DNA of 49,298 bases from Phoronis australis. Its lineage: Eukaryota; Phoronida; Phoronidae. The stretch is from the NCBI GenBank assembly GCA_002633005.1, contig NMRA01000063.1:1010931-1060228 (forward strand), in the 5' to 3' direction. A program made the position numbers and the translations under genes. How positions within the stretch are numbered: position 1 is the first letter of the stretch; each line of letters opens with the position of its first letter. A model generated the notes under the pieces. That model was not told the DNA's origin. It was given only the letters and a program-made list of their open reading frames with translations, and made no database searches. Positions 24,408 to 36,709 of this stretch are shown piece by piece.

Positions 24408-24944
24408 GTCATTATCAAGATGGGAACAAATGCGGTCTAAAAGTTCAAGCGAAGCAAGTTCTGTAGAGTGACATTTCCTTAAACCACACTGATGTTTATT
24501 AAGAATATCATTTTCATTTAGGAAAGTTGAAAGTTGAGTATGGATAATTTTTTTCTATAATTTTTGACATTGTTGGAAGAATAGACATGGGTCTATAATT
24601 GCCCGGGTGCTCTGGGTCCAAACCGTGTTGTTTAAAAACTGGGATTACCTTAGCAATCTTTAGAGCATCTGGAAATATGCCAGTGAGCAAGCACTGGTTG
24701 ATGATGGTCGTGAGAGGTTCAATTATAAAAGGACTGCTTATTTTGATAATTTTAGATGATAAATTGTCATGACCAGTACTATTTTTGCGTCCATGTCTCT
24801 TATAATATCTAGTACATGTTTATTATTAATTAGTTTGAAAGAGAACTTAAATTTGTTTGGCGTGGGAAATTTTTGTTTTTTATCAGTTATTGATTCAGAA
24901 AGGGATGGGCCGATTTGGGTATAATTAAAATAATTGCAGGCGGT

Positions 24945-25165
24945 CTGATACACGTTGTACCAGACGTGCGCAGGCCTCGCATGTGGGCCCATTGCACTGA
25001 TCACCTGGAAATATTTTTATGCTTTATTAATATATGGTTAAAACCGAGCTGAGGAGCTAGAAACCTGGCTCAAGGGTTTAGCAGTGTGACCTGGTGGGAC
25101 TCGAACCCACGACCTCGAGTAAAGAAAGCGGGCACTTATCAACCAGGCCACACTGCCTCCTCTTA
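24945..25165 (-). mobile_element. tRNA-derived SINE inserted in the LINE
   Basis: On the minus strand there is an A-box-like TGGCCTGGTTGATAAGTG and a perfect B box GGTTCGAGTCC in a T-arm-like GTGGG/CCCAC stem. A unique body follows, starting GAGCCAGGTTTCTAGCTCC. It breaks the LINE reading frame between KTSD and YFNYTQIG. A clean tRNA cloverleaf cannot be drawn, because extra bases separate the T-arm from the outer GCAGTGTG/CACACTGC stem. It is therefore a SINE head rather than a functional tRNA gene. I found no clear target duplication. Confidence 0.72.
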
Positions 25166-25591
25166 GTCACTGGTTTTAGTGTTATCTGAACGTAAGAGAC
25201 ATTCCGGGGTATCATTTTTTGTTCGGACGGCGTTCTTCATAACTGTCTTTATTGTATCCCATGTTTTATTTATGTCAGACTTCCCTTTTTCGAATGTGTC
25301 ATAATAGTAAGATTGCTTGGCGGAATCAGTAGTTTTTTTGAGAATCTTGTTGTATACTTTAAGATTGTTGTGGCATGTAGCGTAGGATTGTGCGTTGCGA
25401 GGGGTTGTCTTGGTTTGTTTGTACAGTTTATCTCGGTAATGAATGGAAATTAAAGTACCAGGTGTAATCCATGAGTTAAGCGCGTGTTTGTGTTTATTAT
25501 ATCTAACATTTTTGGACCAAAGTGTTTTTTCGTGAGAATGGGTTGTGAAACAAGAATAAAGCCGATTGGCCTTATATCTTAAGACATGCAA
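25163..25591 (-). pseudogene. LINE ORF2 linker between endonuclease and RT
   Basis: Contains SWITPGTLISIHYRDKLYK and later FEKGKSDINKTWDTIK, the stretch that usually precedes RT in CR1/L2-like elements. It ends at KTSD where the SINE is inserted. Upstream of 25591 the LINE similarity stops, which marks the 5' truncation. Confidence 0.8.
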
Positions 25592-26587
25592 TGGCCTTAA
25601 ATAAAATCCAATACAAGCTCATGACCATGTATTCAGAATCGTTGCGGTTGTCAGTGTTCCCGGCGAAATGGGCGTTGTTTTGCCTATAATACCGCGACCT
25701 GTTTTCAGGGTTTTACGGTAGGTTTTAGTGTTCCGTGAGTATACAAATCGCTTAGTATGAAGTGTCACCTGCAAATTTTGGCATGGTAAAACTTGATTGT
25801 TAAAGATACATATGTACGCATGCATTATGAGGGTAAATAGAAAGGTGTGAATCAAGTGACATCAGAAAACATAATTGTTTGACAAATACCAGTGTGAGCT
25901 GTATTTAATGTTGTGAATTGAATGCGAAAGACTGTCTTAGACTTAAAACGTTTCACTGGCCTCTTCCCGCTTGTGAAATTTGACTGAATATAGACACCGT
26001 TCTATGTTTAACGCTGTAACGTTCAACTAAAACAAAGGTTTGTGCATTTATGACAGAAGTAATGTGGAATGAAGCTTGCAAGAGAACAACTTCAACGACT
26101 TTGTTAGTTCTGAATTTTGAGCTTGGCAAAACAATTCAAGGGGAGGTCAAACGTACTTCGCTATATTAGTCTAAAACCCTTTCGATTCCATGACGACAGA
26201 GTGCAAGTAGAGACGTTTGATTTTAAAGACAAATATACTAGTAGTTTTACGCTTGAGTAGAAGTGCAATTTCAGTAATGCAATTTTGAATTGGAAATGTG
26301 CCAAACACCAGTTGGATAACCCTCGAAGTCTTCGAAAGCATGTCCAGTATCAAAACATGTACAGCTAGTGACAAATCACTCAAATCAAGGTTTTGAAAAA
26401 GCACTGCCATTTCAAGCGCACAACTCTAACCAATACATCTCTGACATCTTTCAATTTTATGTTCCTCAGGCTTATGGTTTCAGAAACTATGTTATGGTAA
26501 CAGATTTTAGAGTATTAGACTTAAAAAAGGCCTTTCATAATTCATAGCACATCCTTGAGCACTTAGAGCTCTTTTGTTAGAGAATCG

Positions 26588-26759
26588 AGGATCTCAATCA
26601 TTGACTGGTGATACGTTTCACGAGATCTCAATCATTGACTGGTGATATGTTTCAAGAGATCTCAATCATTGACTGGTGAAATGTTTCACGAGATCTCAAT
26701 CATTGACTAGTGATATGTTTCACGAGATCTCAATCTTTGACTGGTGATATGTTTCACGA
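26588..26759. repeat. 34-bp minisatellite, five copies
   Basis: ATCTCAATCATTGACTGGTG starts units at 26591, 26625, 26659, 26693 and 26727, exactly 34 bp apart. Each unit ends with ATATGTTTCACGAG or a close variant. Confidence 0.95.
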
Positions 26760-26849
26760 AAATCTAAAGCTGCTGAAGTTCAAGGATTCTCGTCCGTTTT
26801 TAGCAATCCCTTTGTTTATTTGTGATGATGATGGCGACATTTACTTGTT

Positions 26850-27065
26850 GAGTGGGCGATGGAACCATGTCATCAATATTGAGTGGGGGGTGGAACCATT
26901 ACATCCATATTGAGTGACAATGGAACCATTTCATCGATATTTATTGGCGATGGAACCAATTCATCTTAACTGAGTGGGCGATGGAACCAATTCATCTTAA
27001 CTGAGTGGGCGATGGAACCATTTCATCTATACTGAGCGGGCGATGGAACCATTTCATCTATATTG
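26850..27065. repeat. 31-bp minisatellite, seven copies
   Basis: Units of the form GAGTGGGCGATGGAACCATT followed by TCATC, AT-rich and TT. It begins 90 bp after the 34-bp array and is unrelated to it. Confidence 0.93.
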
Positions 27066-27339
27066 TTGGCATCCATGATGTTAAGGTCTTCTTTCTGATG
27101 AACAACTATTTTTGCATGAACATCCATTACATAACTGCTACTGCTATCCTGAATTACGATGCTTGAAGTGGGGGGGGGGGCAATCGCAGTCTTCGAAGGT
27201 TTTTGGTTGTGTCCGTGGAGGGGACCTATGTGCTATTAAGTACAAGGGACTCCTGAGCATTGCATCACGAGACTGGCTGTTATGGTAGTCGTGAACTTGT
27301 GTGTCGTTCTTCTTCCTAATTGAATCGATTGCAATATAG

Positions 27340-27402
27340 TTCTAGTGTCATGGAAGTATATTCTAGTGTCAGGGAAGTATATTCTAGTGTCATGGAAGTA
27401 TA
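27340..27402. repeat. 21-bp tandem repeat, three copies
   Basis: TTCTAGTGTCATGGAAGTAT plus A, repeated at 27340, 27361 and 27382, with one substitution in the middle copy. Confidence 0.95.
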
Positions 27403-28521
27403 ACAACACAACTGGATGGAAGTACTAAAATACGACATTTATGCGTATTGAATATTAATCACAGATGCACACACTTTTCAAATGTGGAAAGCTTAGGAGC
27501 TCTTTGTCCATTATTATTTCCCTTCCAAGGTTTTTCGTTCTTTGCTCAACTACGTTGTCCACTATTTGGGTGTAAAACCCTTCTCCGTAGTTACACCCTG
27601 CTACCCTATGTTGAGTTTGCGCTCATGAAACTTCATAAGGGTAAGTGTGGCCTAATTGCGTTTGTCGGAGCTCTCCATTCGCAAATTTTCTCCGAAGTTC
27701 AGTTGGTGTCTCCAACACGGATCCCTACAGCATGGGCTGCCAATGAGATACAATTTACATTGTCTCCTCCACAGAGCATCTAGAATGGAGTTGGTCCTCA
27801 AACGACATTTCTAATCTCAGAGTGTTTTTTGTATTTCCTTAATTTCAATTATTTTGCATTTCCATATCAACACTTGTTTCGGTTAATGCAATTGATAAGA
27901 CAATAATTTTCCACTCGAGTGGACGTGTCCGTGTATTTAATATCATGGTACATACATGTACTATTTACAATTTACACGTAATCCTCTTATAGACTGGTTA
28001 TGTAAACACCCCGGTGTTCTGTTAATGTGAATACTGACATAAGTCGAATTAAAGAAATTTAATCTTATTAAAAGTCATAACTGGGAGAATGCGAAGGTCA
28101 CTGAAATAGCGGGTTTTTGAATTCGGTTGATGCTCATAGAATTTCGCGTGGTGATTACTTTTCTCGTTCAAGAACGAGGGGAACATTTTAGTACTGATGT
28201 TTGGACTGCTTGGCGTGCATCAAAAACGGCTGAACCAACTGTATGCTCCCCGATGGCCATCGACCTCTGTGCAGATAACTGACAGTTACATATGTTATTT
28301 GTTTTTGGGAATGGGCGCTATATTTGTAGAGCAGTAGGAGGCCAAACGCTGATGAAACTTTGACATAAAGTTTTGCTGACAAAGACATGTTAGAAGTAAA
28401 CAACACATGGCGCAATAACTCACTGTTTGCCGGGGAGTTGCCACAAACTCAAAATTGCGAGGTATCGAAGTAAATATCGTGTAATTAAGCACCACTCTCG
28501 TTCATTAATATCTACTTAACA

Positions 28522-28562
28522 GTGTAGGATCTAGGATATCATAAGGGTGGCCCAACATTTTG
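28522..28562. repeat. Dispersed transposon-terminus-like motif, copy 2
   Basis: GTGTAGGATCTAGGATATCA followed by TAAGGGTGGCCCAACAT. It aligns with 15269-15312 and 31288-31330. Confidence 0.5.
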
Positions 28563-31287
28563 TCTCAAAGCACGATTACATGCTCGCACCCAGCCTGAAA
28601 AATAGGGTGGCACTCAAATTTCTGGACCTTCTACTAAAAAACAGACGGAGGACTAAAAAACCGGGAAAATGATTGCGCAGGTCGTCTAAGCCCCCCCCCC
28701 CTCAGCCGGCATGTTAATTACCAGGGTTAATTAATGAACTCAATGTTTCCTCACGCTCTTGTTTTATTGCTTTGCGGCAGCCAAGGGGGGGGGACGGTCC
28801 CCTGGCCAACCCCCCAAATCCGCCTATGCCTAATATGGTTTACACTGTCCAATGAAAAGCATGGTCTCATACACAGAACAACTTTGTGTATGTGTGCTTC
28901 CATGGAAGCTACTTGTGATTGAGGGATTGTTTGACCATTTAAATTGGTCATCTCTAAACGCTTCCACTTTTAGAACCTTGTATAAATTTCTTCAAAAATC
29001 TCGACTCTTGACCAACATGTAGCCCTAGAATAAGACAGTCTGGGAATGACGGTTACATTTGATTCATATGATCTAGTAGGATTTGTTCTGGGATTTGTCA
29101 TTTAATTTATGCTTTCTTATTTCACTGTATTCACAAGTTGTTATTTAGCCTCATGACTCAATCACGAAATTATCGTCTGTTAGCATGGTAAGACTTTGCT
29201 GATTGCACCTCAGCTTATGCTACTCGAATACGTATTTTGGCGTATGTCCGACTAGGATGAAAAAGGCTTGTGTTTTCACAAAGCCAAAATCAAGAATTGA
29301 CTGAGAAAACAATATAAATTTGCTGAAGATTCAAGTTTATCATGTGTAGCAGTGCGGAAGAATAAAGAAAATGAAAACTTAAACCTCCCGAAGCTTTATA
29401 CGCGCAGGCGAAATATTTATTGTGTAACCATAAACCTGTATTCAACTTGAAGGCCTTAGAATTTCTCCGGATATATACTGTCAGTCGATGTTTTTCTTGT
29501 GTTTTCTGCCAAACAGCTATGGTGTGTATTATCATAATCACTTAAGTATTGACTGACCAAAATTATTTCATGAAAATATTGGATTAAATAAAACAAAACA
29601 GCACGTGTTGCAAAGATAGATTGCATAGGTCGACGAAATGTTTTCTATAAGAAAATTCAAAACTTTTACTCGACTATAAGTCCCGTTGTTGGGAATTTAT
29701 GGTATGCACCGACAAGTTGGAAGTTCTTGACAGACATCACCATGACAAAACATTGGGCTTGCTGTTTTTACAAATTATCACTTTCAATTCAATTCGTTGG
29801 GATTTTGTGAGTGTGTTTTATGTCCATTAGAGCTACTACTGCAGTAACCATCTTTTTACCTGAAAATGAAATTTGTTCTTTAGGACAACAAAATTACCAT
29901 ATCCTAAAAACAAGTTTTCAAATTGAAACTATCATTGTGTTTAGTATTGATTCATGAATTATTATTATTACTATGAAGCACGAATGATGTAGCTAGTTAC
30001 GTTTCAGAACAAATTGAACTGTGGTTTGGAAACAGCAACTGAGAGTACGGAAATATGAAATGCGAAGCAATGAGAATATATGTGTCTGTATGCAAAGAGA
30101 AGTGTGCCAGTATTAATTTGAAGCTTCTCGCAAAGATCAAGCGTCATTTTCGCAATTTGCTTACTAAATTAAGATTTAATTGTTGAGACCTGATGGAGCG
30201 CAAGGCAAAACTTGGGCTATTTCTAGTGTTATAGCGGTACACGATATTAGCTTGGACTAAGAGTAAAAATGACTTAACCTTCATGAAAACTAAACAACTT
30301 AAACAAATTTGAAAGTTCACCGTGTGTTGATTTCACAGGAAAATGATAGGGTTCCGCGACGTATTGAATTAATGTCTCTTCTTTTCGGATACATCGTGAA
30401 AGACCAAAACATGGGACCAAAAACTTTTGGCGAAACCAGTACGGGGAGAAGTACTGTGTGGGCGGCTGGCTAAACTTGTCACCAGGTGACATGGAAGCAG
30501 TAGTCAGATTTTTCCGAAACGTTAACTCGTCTGTTGTCTTCATGATTGTAATGAATACCTAGCGATTTTCGTGAAGATCCCCCAAGGGATTAAACACATA
30601 GAGTTGCAAGCAATAATTCAAAATCTAAAACCGCTTCTAGAGACCACTGAAGTAGTAAACACTGTAATTAGTGACTGATGAGGGGGGTAGCAATGGGGGT
30701 TGATTCTTCTCACTGGAAAATTCGCCTTCCAGAACTCACAAGTGCCTTTCCTCCGACATAAGCGAAGTCCCTGGTGCCTGTCGCGAGCGTATTGTTAACT
30801 TCAAGTTGGCCACCGACTTTTCGTTGTTGCAAAAGCAGGGGTGTGATGACAGTAAGTGACATCTATCGGGATGTGTTGCAGTTTTTACAAGTGAGATTAA
30901 CACGGACATTTTGAAAATACAATCAAGTATTGGTTGAAAATCGAAGTCGAACATCTTCATAGTTTTTGGTCAGTCTTTGAATAGTTATCATACAGGAATA
31001 GACTTTCTGGACGAAGGATTCACAGAGCCCCCATATCAGGAATCGAGGCACGAACCGGGATCATTACTCTTGAGACCTTTGTAAAAACAATGTGAAGATG
31101 AAAATTTACTAGCTGAAATCAAATGAGAGTGTGTGCTGGCTTAACAAAAATCGCTCGTCCAATAGTTTCACTGCCAATCTTTCACTTAGTGCGCGCAAAC
31201 CCTTTCGTTTAACTTAATCTGTGCGACTTGTTTTTATACTGTCTTTTATATCAAAAATGAAGCGCAAAGTGTTTTAAGATTAAAATT

Positions 31288-31330
31288 ACAGTGGCAGATC
31301 TAGGATACCATAAGGGGGAGCCAACATGTT
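31288..31330. repeat. Dispersed transposon-terminus-like motif, copy 3
   Basis: ACAGTGGCAGATCTAGGATA followed by CCATAAGGGGGAGCCAACAT. This copy has the CAGTGGC start common at the ends of DNA transposons. Confidence 0.55.
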
Positions 31331-33516
31331 CCATCGGGAATTGGGCAAAGCGTGCTTTTTAAAAAGACCGTGTCGTGTTGAAAAAAATCACTAACAAAAT
31401 AAGTTTTAACTAATATAGTTTGCGTTAAACTCATTTTGTGAAATTTGAAACCAAATGAAACTGCAAAAACCTGTTTGAGCATGCGCTTTCAGCTGGTTCA
31501 GCTTGTCACGTGCAGACCAGGCAATTTGGACAAGAGAGCACAAATGTACACAGTTTATACAGACATGTAACAGAGGAGAGTGACCGTAATGAACACGTCC
31601 GGCGCTAACTCGATTTAGATAAAAATAGTACAAAAAACAATTACAATCCTATTTATAAATATTTACAGCTTGGCTTCTCGTCAGAAATAACAACACACTT
31701 CAATTAGTACTTGTGGCTAGCATATCAATGCTTAGTCCTCTCAGTTTACTACAAAATATCACCTACTATGTACAGCGTGAAAAAAAAAACTATTGACGAG
31801 CTTTCGTGTTCATCGTTTATGTTTTTATACTCGGATTTTGAGTTTAACTGTGGAACAGTTAATTAAACCGATTACCAAATTTTTAAATTATCAACCAGAC
31901 TAAAACTTTGATTTTTCGGTTACAACATGGTAAGACGTTGACTAGTGTAGTTCAATTAACTTGATAGGTGGTAAGAATGGAGAGAAACGCATGGAAATAC
32001 CCAATTAAAGACATGCACATGTACACGGGAAAAGCCCAACGTGCTTAGAAATGTATCTATGCAAAACACTTAAACAAAAGTTTCGAGGTATCAAAACATT
32101 GCTGCATACAAATAAATACAAGCATAAACAGTGCAAAGACAACTTCACATGATGTTGTACCAAGCCAGGGGACATCTTGTTGAAGGTTTTGTTTCAGCGA
32201 GCTGCCCGTATCTTACCGAGCATACTTGAAAACCTGGTTCTTGCCGGCTTACGCCATCTGGTGATGAAATTTCCCTAATCGAACACAAAATCCATCACTT
32301 CTCCCCCTCTCCGGAACCGTCGTCATCATTTTAAGCCCTAAGTCACAAATTATTGACTCTAACCCGCTCTCCTGCTTGGGAATTCTGAACTCCTTTGTTT
32401 TAGCCAAGCATTCTACCACTAGACGACGCATTTTTAAAACAAAACCATGCTCTGTTACCATGGCCAAGCCTTACAACTTCGAAAGTATACAAAATCGACG
32501 AGCATGACTATCGGCTAGCAATCGAGTGTTTGTGAATAAAGGTATGCTAACTTCAACTCTATGAGCACTTTCTTGACTAACATATTGAGAAAGCATTTTA
32601 ACCAAATAATTACTTCCTTATCTCCCTACAGTGCCGTCCATAATACGAGCTACCTTTGAAAAATCTACGTTTGAAAGAGTTTGTCGCTAGGTTCGGTAGT
32701 GGTGTGGACGCTATTTGCGCACGTGCAACAAATTAACTCTCAGAGGGAAGTATTGTTTTGCCTCACTGTAATGTAAAAGGCTAGTACGGTTATAAACCTC
32801 TCAACAAGATTGACGCTGGCGGAGCTATATACTAATGCGCCTAATTTACGCACACGAAACGAGGCTTTCTACGATAACTCTGTTAATGGCTTATCGGCAT
32901 AATTGTGTTCCGCGTTGCTCGAACTGCAATAGAAAAAATATGGACATTGAGCTGCCTTTTTGCAATCCCTAAGGATGTTGAGATTTGGAAACGTCGGGTC
33001 GTTGCCATACGCCGCGACGAAGGAAAATATTTCCGGGTAAAATTTGTAATGCATTCGAAAAGTTTGATCACATTTTGTCGCTTCTCGGTTGCCGAGCATC
33101 ATAGCAACGACCTGCGAACCTTCGTCCAGCCAGGCTGTGTTTTGTTGACTACGGGAAGAAACGTGATGCATTTGTTTCCAAAAAGGACAGGGCCTTCAAT
33201 CCCTCGATTTTGGGGCAGAATATCGGCCTTAGTCCTCTCTCAAAAATATTGAAAATCGCGCAAAATTCCCCCCCGCACGAGGCCTAAAAATTCCCCTAAA
33301 GTGACTGAAAATTTCCCTCCGAATTTCCATACATATCAGAATGTTTAGATGTATCTAACTAATCCCAACTTATCTCAACTTATCCTGCCATCACCGCTGA
33401 GGCAAACCTGTTGCTGACATTATGTTTTTTATCAAACTCCCCCTGCAGGTGGCGCAGCGATTAGTGGAAATAGTTCAATTAGTATATTAGTTGGTTTATT
33501 GTCCAGGCTATGCTGT

Positions 33517-33544
33517 GAACGAACGAACGAACGAACGAACGAAC
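33517..33544. repeat. (GAAC)7 microsatellite
   Basis: Seven uninterrupted GAAC tetranucleotides. Confidence 0.97.
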
Positions 33545-34262
33545 TAGGTGTTTTCATTATAAAATTCAACTTGGTCCGGACTGATATTTGAAACCTAGCA
33601 CATGAAATAGATGCAAGAATTATGAAAATCAAGAAAGCAGAATTGATGGTCAAATAATTTTTAGCTTCAATTACCAGCCTGTTTTTTATTTTAATAAAAA
33701 AATAATTTTAATGCGATCAACCACTCTTGCAGGTTAATGACAAATCAAGTGTTAGTCCCGGTAGTCCCAACTCATACCAGGACCTAGGCTATGCTTGATG
33801 TTAATATTCTTGATCAACAAATTAAACCAGATATGACTTGCACATGGCGGCAAAATGCGATAAGCCACCACTGTCAAATATATCTTCAGCTCGTCAAAAA
33901 TACTATCAGATGACCTGGTTCGTGTAGAAAGCATTTTTATCAACAATTTACAAGAACATAACCCCGCATTCAGCATATACCTAATCCGAAACACGATTGT
34001 CGCAATTTGGTCATATTTACTTTTCATGTTTCGAAACTAGTTTTCTGAAAAAAAAACATATTACCCTTTCGTCAGACAACTCTTTGCTTCATTGACTTGT
34101 TCTCTAATGTATCTGTGGTTAATTATTGACACATTTTTAAGATTCAATATCCAGGTTAGAGTCGAAAGACCAGCCATTTAACTCACTCAAAGTCAACTTC
34201 CGCTTTGTTTATCGCAGTGAGCCTGCCTTTGTATTTTAATGTCCGCTGCGTGAATTAAAAGT

Positions 34263-34467
34263 ATACACACACACACACATGCATGCGTGCATACATACAT
34301 ACATACCTACACACATACATACATACATACATACATACATACATACATACATACATACATGCGTGCATACATACATACACACATACATGCGTGTATACAT
34401 ACATACACACATACACACATACATACATACATACATACATACATACATACATACATACATACATACG
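34263..34467. repeat. (CATA)n tetranucleotide microsatellite
   Basis: About 200 bp of CATA/CACA units with GCGTGCATAC interruptions. Open frames rich in Tyr-Ile-His-Thr (plus) or Met-Tyr-Val-Cys (minus) in this stretch are products of the repeat. Confidence 0.97.
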
Positions 34468-34736
34468 AGAACTGTCGTTATTGCATTGTTTTCTTATCTT
34501 TAAACGTTTGTTCTCACTATCAACTCGAACCGCCATTTTCTGGCATTCAGCAGCCGCAAAACGGAGACATATCCGTACACCTGAAAGGGAAACCGCCAAT
34601 AATAAATAAACCATTTTTGAAACCTGAGCCATAATTTTTGTCGTGCTGTTTCCCTAATAACCGTGACAGATATGTTGCTATCATGCATGGGACGGCATGA
34701 GAGAATTTTCGGACGGATCCGACTACCGGTGTGGCA

Positions 34737-35780
34737 CCTAGAGGCAATTTCAGTTTTCTTACGTTTAGCTCTTATCTTCGGTGTTTTTGAACGGATTTTC
34801 ATGACGTATCTATAAGGAAGACGCACCCTCACGTTTTCGAACAGATTCGACGTATTTTACGTCACCTGATGACCATTTTTTACTGTTTTCGAGTCTGTTT
34901 TTGCCGTCTACCCCTCTATAGGCCAAACCATTTTAAAGATGATGAAAATTGACATAATGTTTTTCGGACGACTCCCACTACAGTGGCTCCTCCTAGAGGC
35001 AATTTTGTTTTTTTTTTGCATATTTTCGGGTAGATCCAACCGTGGTTGCGCTCCCTAGTGGAAATTTTATTTCTTCCTGTTTCCCTTTGTATCTTTGGAG
35101 TTCTTGGACGTATTTTTATGAAATTTGGCGAATAGATTTCTATTAAGGCGATGACATCTTTCCGTTTTCAGATGGACTTGATGTATTACACGCCACCTAG
35201 TGGTCGTTTTAATTGTTTTGAGCCTGTTTTTAGCCTTCTCCACTCCGTCGGCCAAATAACTCTAATTGACATAAATGTATGTGTTTTTACTGGGAAGAGG
35301 ACGCTTGACGATCATTTTTGGACATTGCCTCCTTGTGGCAGTTATGTTTTCTTTGCGTTCGTGGCTGCATCACCTAAACCCTCTACAGGATCTTTGTTAA
35401 ATTTGGCAAGTGTTTTGCATGAAGGTGGCAATGGATGGCGACGACGTTTGGCCAGATTCAACTCCCGCTGTGCCCCCTAGTGGCAATTTTATTGTTTCCG
35501 TTTTCCGCCGTATCTTGGCGGTTCCTTGATGATTTTTTATGAAATTTGACAAACAGGTTTCTTCTAATGAGGCAATGACACCCTTTTGTTTTCAGATGGA
35601 TTTGACTTGGTGACGTAGTGGTCATTTTTTATGTTTCAGTCTGTTTTAGCATCCATTGCTCTATCGGCCAAACCACTATAAGAATCTTTATGAAAATTGG
35701 CAAATGATTTCCTAATGGGATGAGGATGGTTGACGATTTTTGGACAGTTTGATTACAGGGGTGCCCGGCCCTGGTGTCAA
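34737..35780. repeat. Degenerate long-period tandem family (CCTAGTGG units)
   Basis: The sentence-like order [CCTAGTGGCAATTTTATT], [CGTATCTT...GGTTCTTG], [TTTATGAAATTTGGCAAA], [TTTTCAGATGGATTTGA], [AGTGGTCATTTTT], [GAGTCTGTTTTTAGC], [CGGCCAAACCA] recurs about three times, spaced 320-420 bp. CCTAG(T/A)GG-type anchors lie at 34737, 34992, 35053, 35196 and 35476, with decayed ones near 35613 and 35768. The 145-codon plus-strand frame at 35774-36211 starts in the last unit and has no recognisable domain. Confidence 0.7.
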
Positions 35781-36685
35781 TTTTTTTTCGCATTCATTGC
35801 AGCGGTTTCTCCCTGCTAGATCTCAGTGATATTTGCCAAGTGTATTTCTATGAACTTGACAACAGATGGCGACGTTTGGATGCATCTGACTACCACTGTA
35901 CCGCCCAGTGCCAGTTTTATTTTTTTACGGGCTTGGCAGATGTGTTACTTTTGAGGAGAGGTCGGACTTCAGCACTCAAAGGGTTATTGGCGAGTAAAGT
36001 GATTTCCGATATCAGCCTAAGCATCAAATTAAGCATGCGGCCCCCGCAGTCTAATGCAGTGGTAGCGAAGACAAACGCAAGTAAGGTAAAATCCCCAGCA
36101 TTGCACAAACAAATAATGGAGACGAAATCACTGATCAATGGTGTCGGCAAATGGATAAAAGGGCGGTTGAAAGAGTTCCTTTGTGTTTTATTACCGGGTA
36201 CAAGTACCTAATTATCACAGTTGTCAGTCAGACACACTCATTGAAACCAAGGCACTAGTTACTTTTTATTCATGTTATCGGATATCGTGACCTTTGATAT
36301 CTGTTTTAAGTCTGATGTAGCACTAAACGTGTTATCTTTCAGTGTTGGGGGTTAAAAACTGGGACACACCTGACCGTCTAGGTCACAATCAGCAGACGCT
36401 AGTAAAGGTAAGTTAAGCCGTGAAATGTGTGTGCTTAGCTGTCCTTGTGTAGGGATTGTTCCAGTACATCCAAGTTTGGTCCGTTGCATTTTTAAATAGT
36501 TCCAGTTGAAGTTCTCTATTCGCGAGTATTTTTGCCCATAGTACGTTTTACTTGTTGTGAGGGCATTGCACAACAGCTGTAAGACCTAACAGGTTTGCTA
36601 TATCGATAATTGCCGATCACCGTGAGGAAGTATAGACCTAAAAAAAGTTGTCGCACAACTCAAAGCTTCGATTGTTTGCTTTCAG
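35781..36685. other. 5' flank of the sulfatase gene
   Basis: No coding region is recognised. A polypyrimidine tract and acceptor (GTTTGCTTTCAG, AG at 36684-36685) sit 24 bp upstream of the sulfatase ATG. An untranslated first exon probably lies upstream in this stretch, but I could not place it. Confidence 0.5.
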
Positions 36686-36709
36686 ACAACCGGACTGTGT
36701 TGCACAGCA

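Larger units (their letters stand above)
22976..25591 (-). mobile_element. 5'-truncated non-LTR retrotransposon (LINE, jockey/CR1/L2 type)
   Basis: Read on the minus strand from 25591 downward: linker after the lost endonuclease (25591-25163), reverse-transcriptase fingers and palm (24945-24000), and the C-terminal region after RT (23869-23246, with YGIATWG and AQKRILRNI). A 3' UTR ends in a short AT-rich CAAATTTTAATC-type tail near 22976. No RNase H and no endonuclease are visible. Breaks: one-base frameshifts near 24783, 24550 and 23865; a TAA at about 24000; and a SINE insertion at about 24945-25165. The copy is dead. The tail and absence of RNase H fit CR1/L2-like lineages; the exact clade is not resolved. 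Confidence 0.88.
27403..34262. other. Gene-poor region, no recognisable gene
   Basis: No domain is recognised in the open frames (27448-27783 plus, 30274-30543 minus, 32249-32467 minus, 32869-33171 minus, 32905-33252 plus). Contents: dispersed terminus-like motifs at 28522-28562 and 31288-31330; a G/C-run area at 28690-28830 that looks like transposon ends; a region with many CpGs at 32870-33210; and a (GAAC)7 microsatellite at 33517-33544. Confidence 0.5.

Noticed and set aside
25085-25162. Functional tRNA gene
   Set aside because: The B box and T-arm are good, but the acceptor stem is separated from the T-arm by six extra bases and no proper D-arm/anticodon arm forms. The head of a SINE explains it.
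26588-27065. CRISPR-like array
   Set aside because: Units are directly adjacent with no unique spacers, and the genome is eukaryotic; these are ordinary minisatellites.
34236-34634. Tyr-Ile-His-Thr and Met-Tyr-Val-Cys repeat open frames
   Set aside because: Translations of the CATA microsatellite in different frames.
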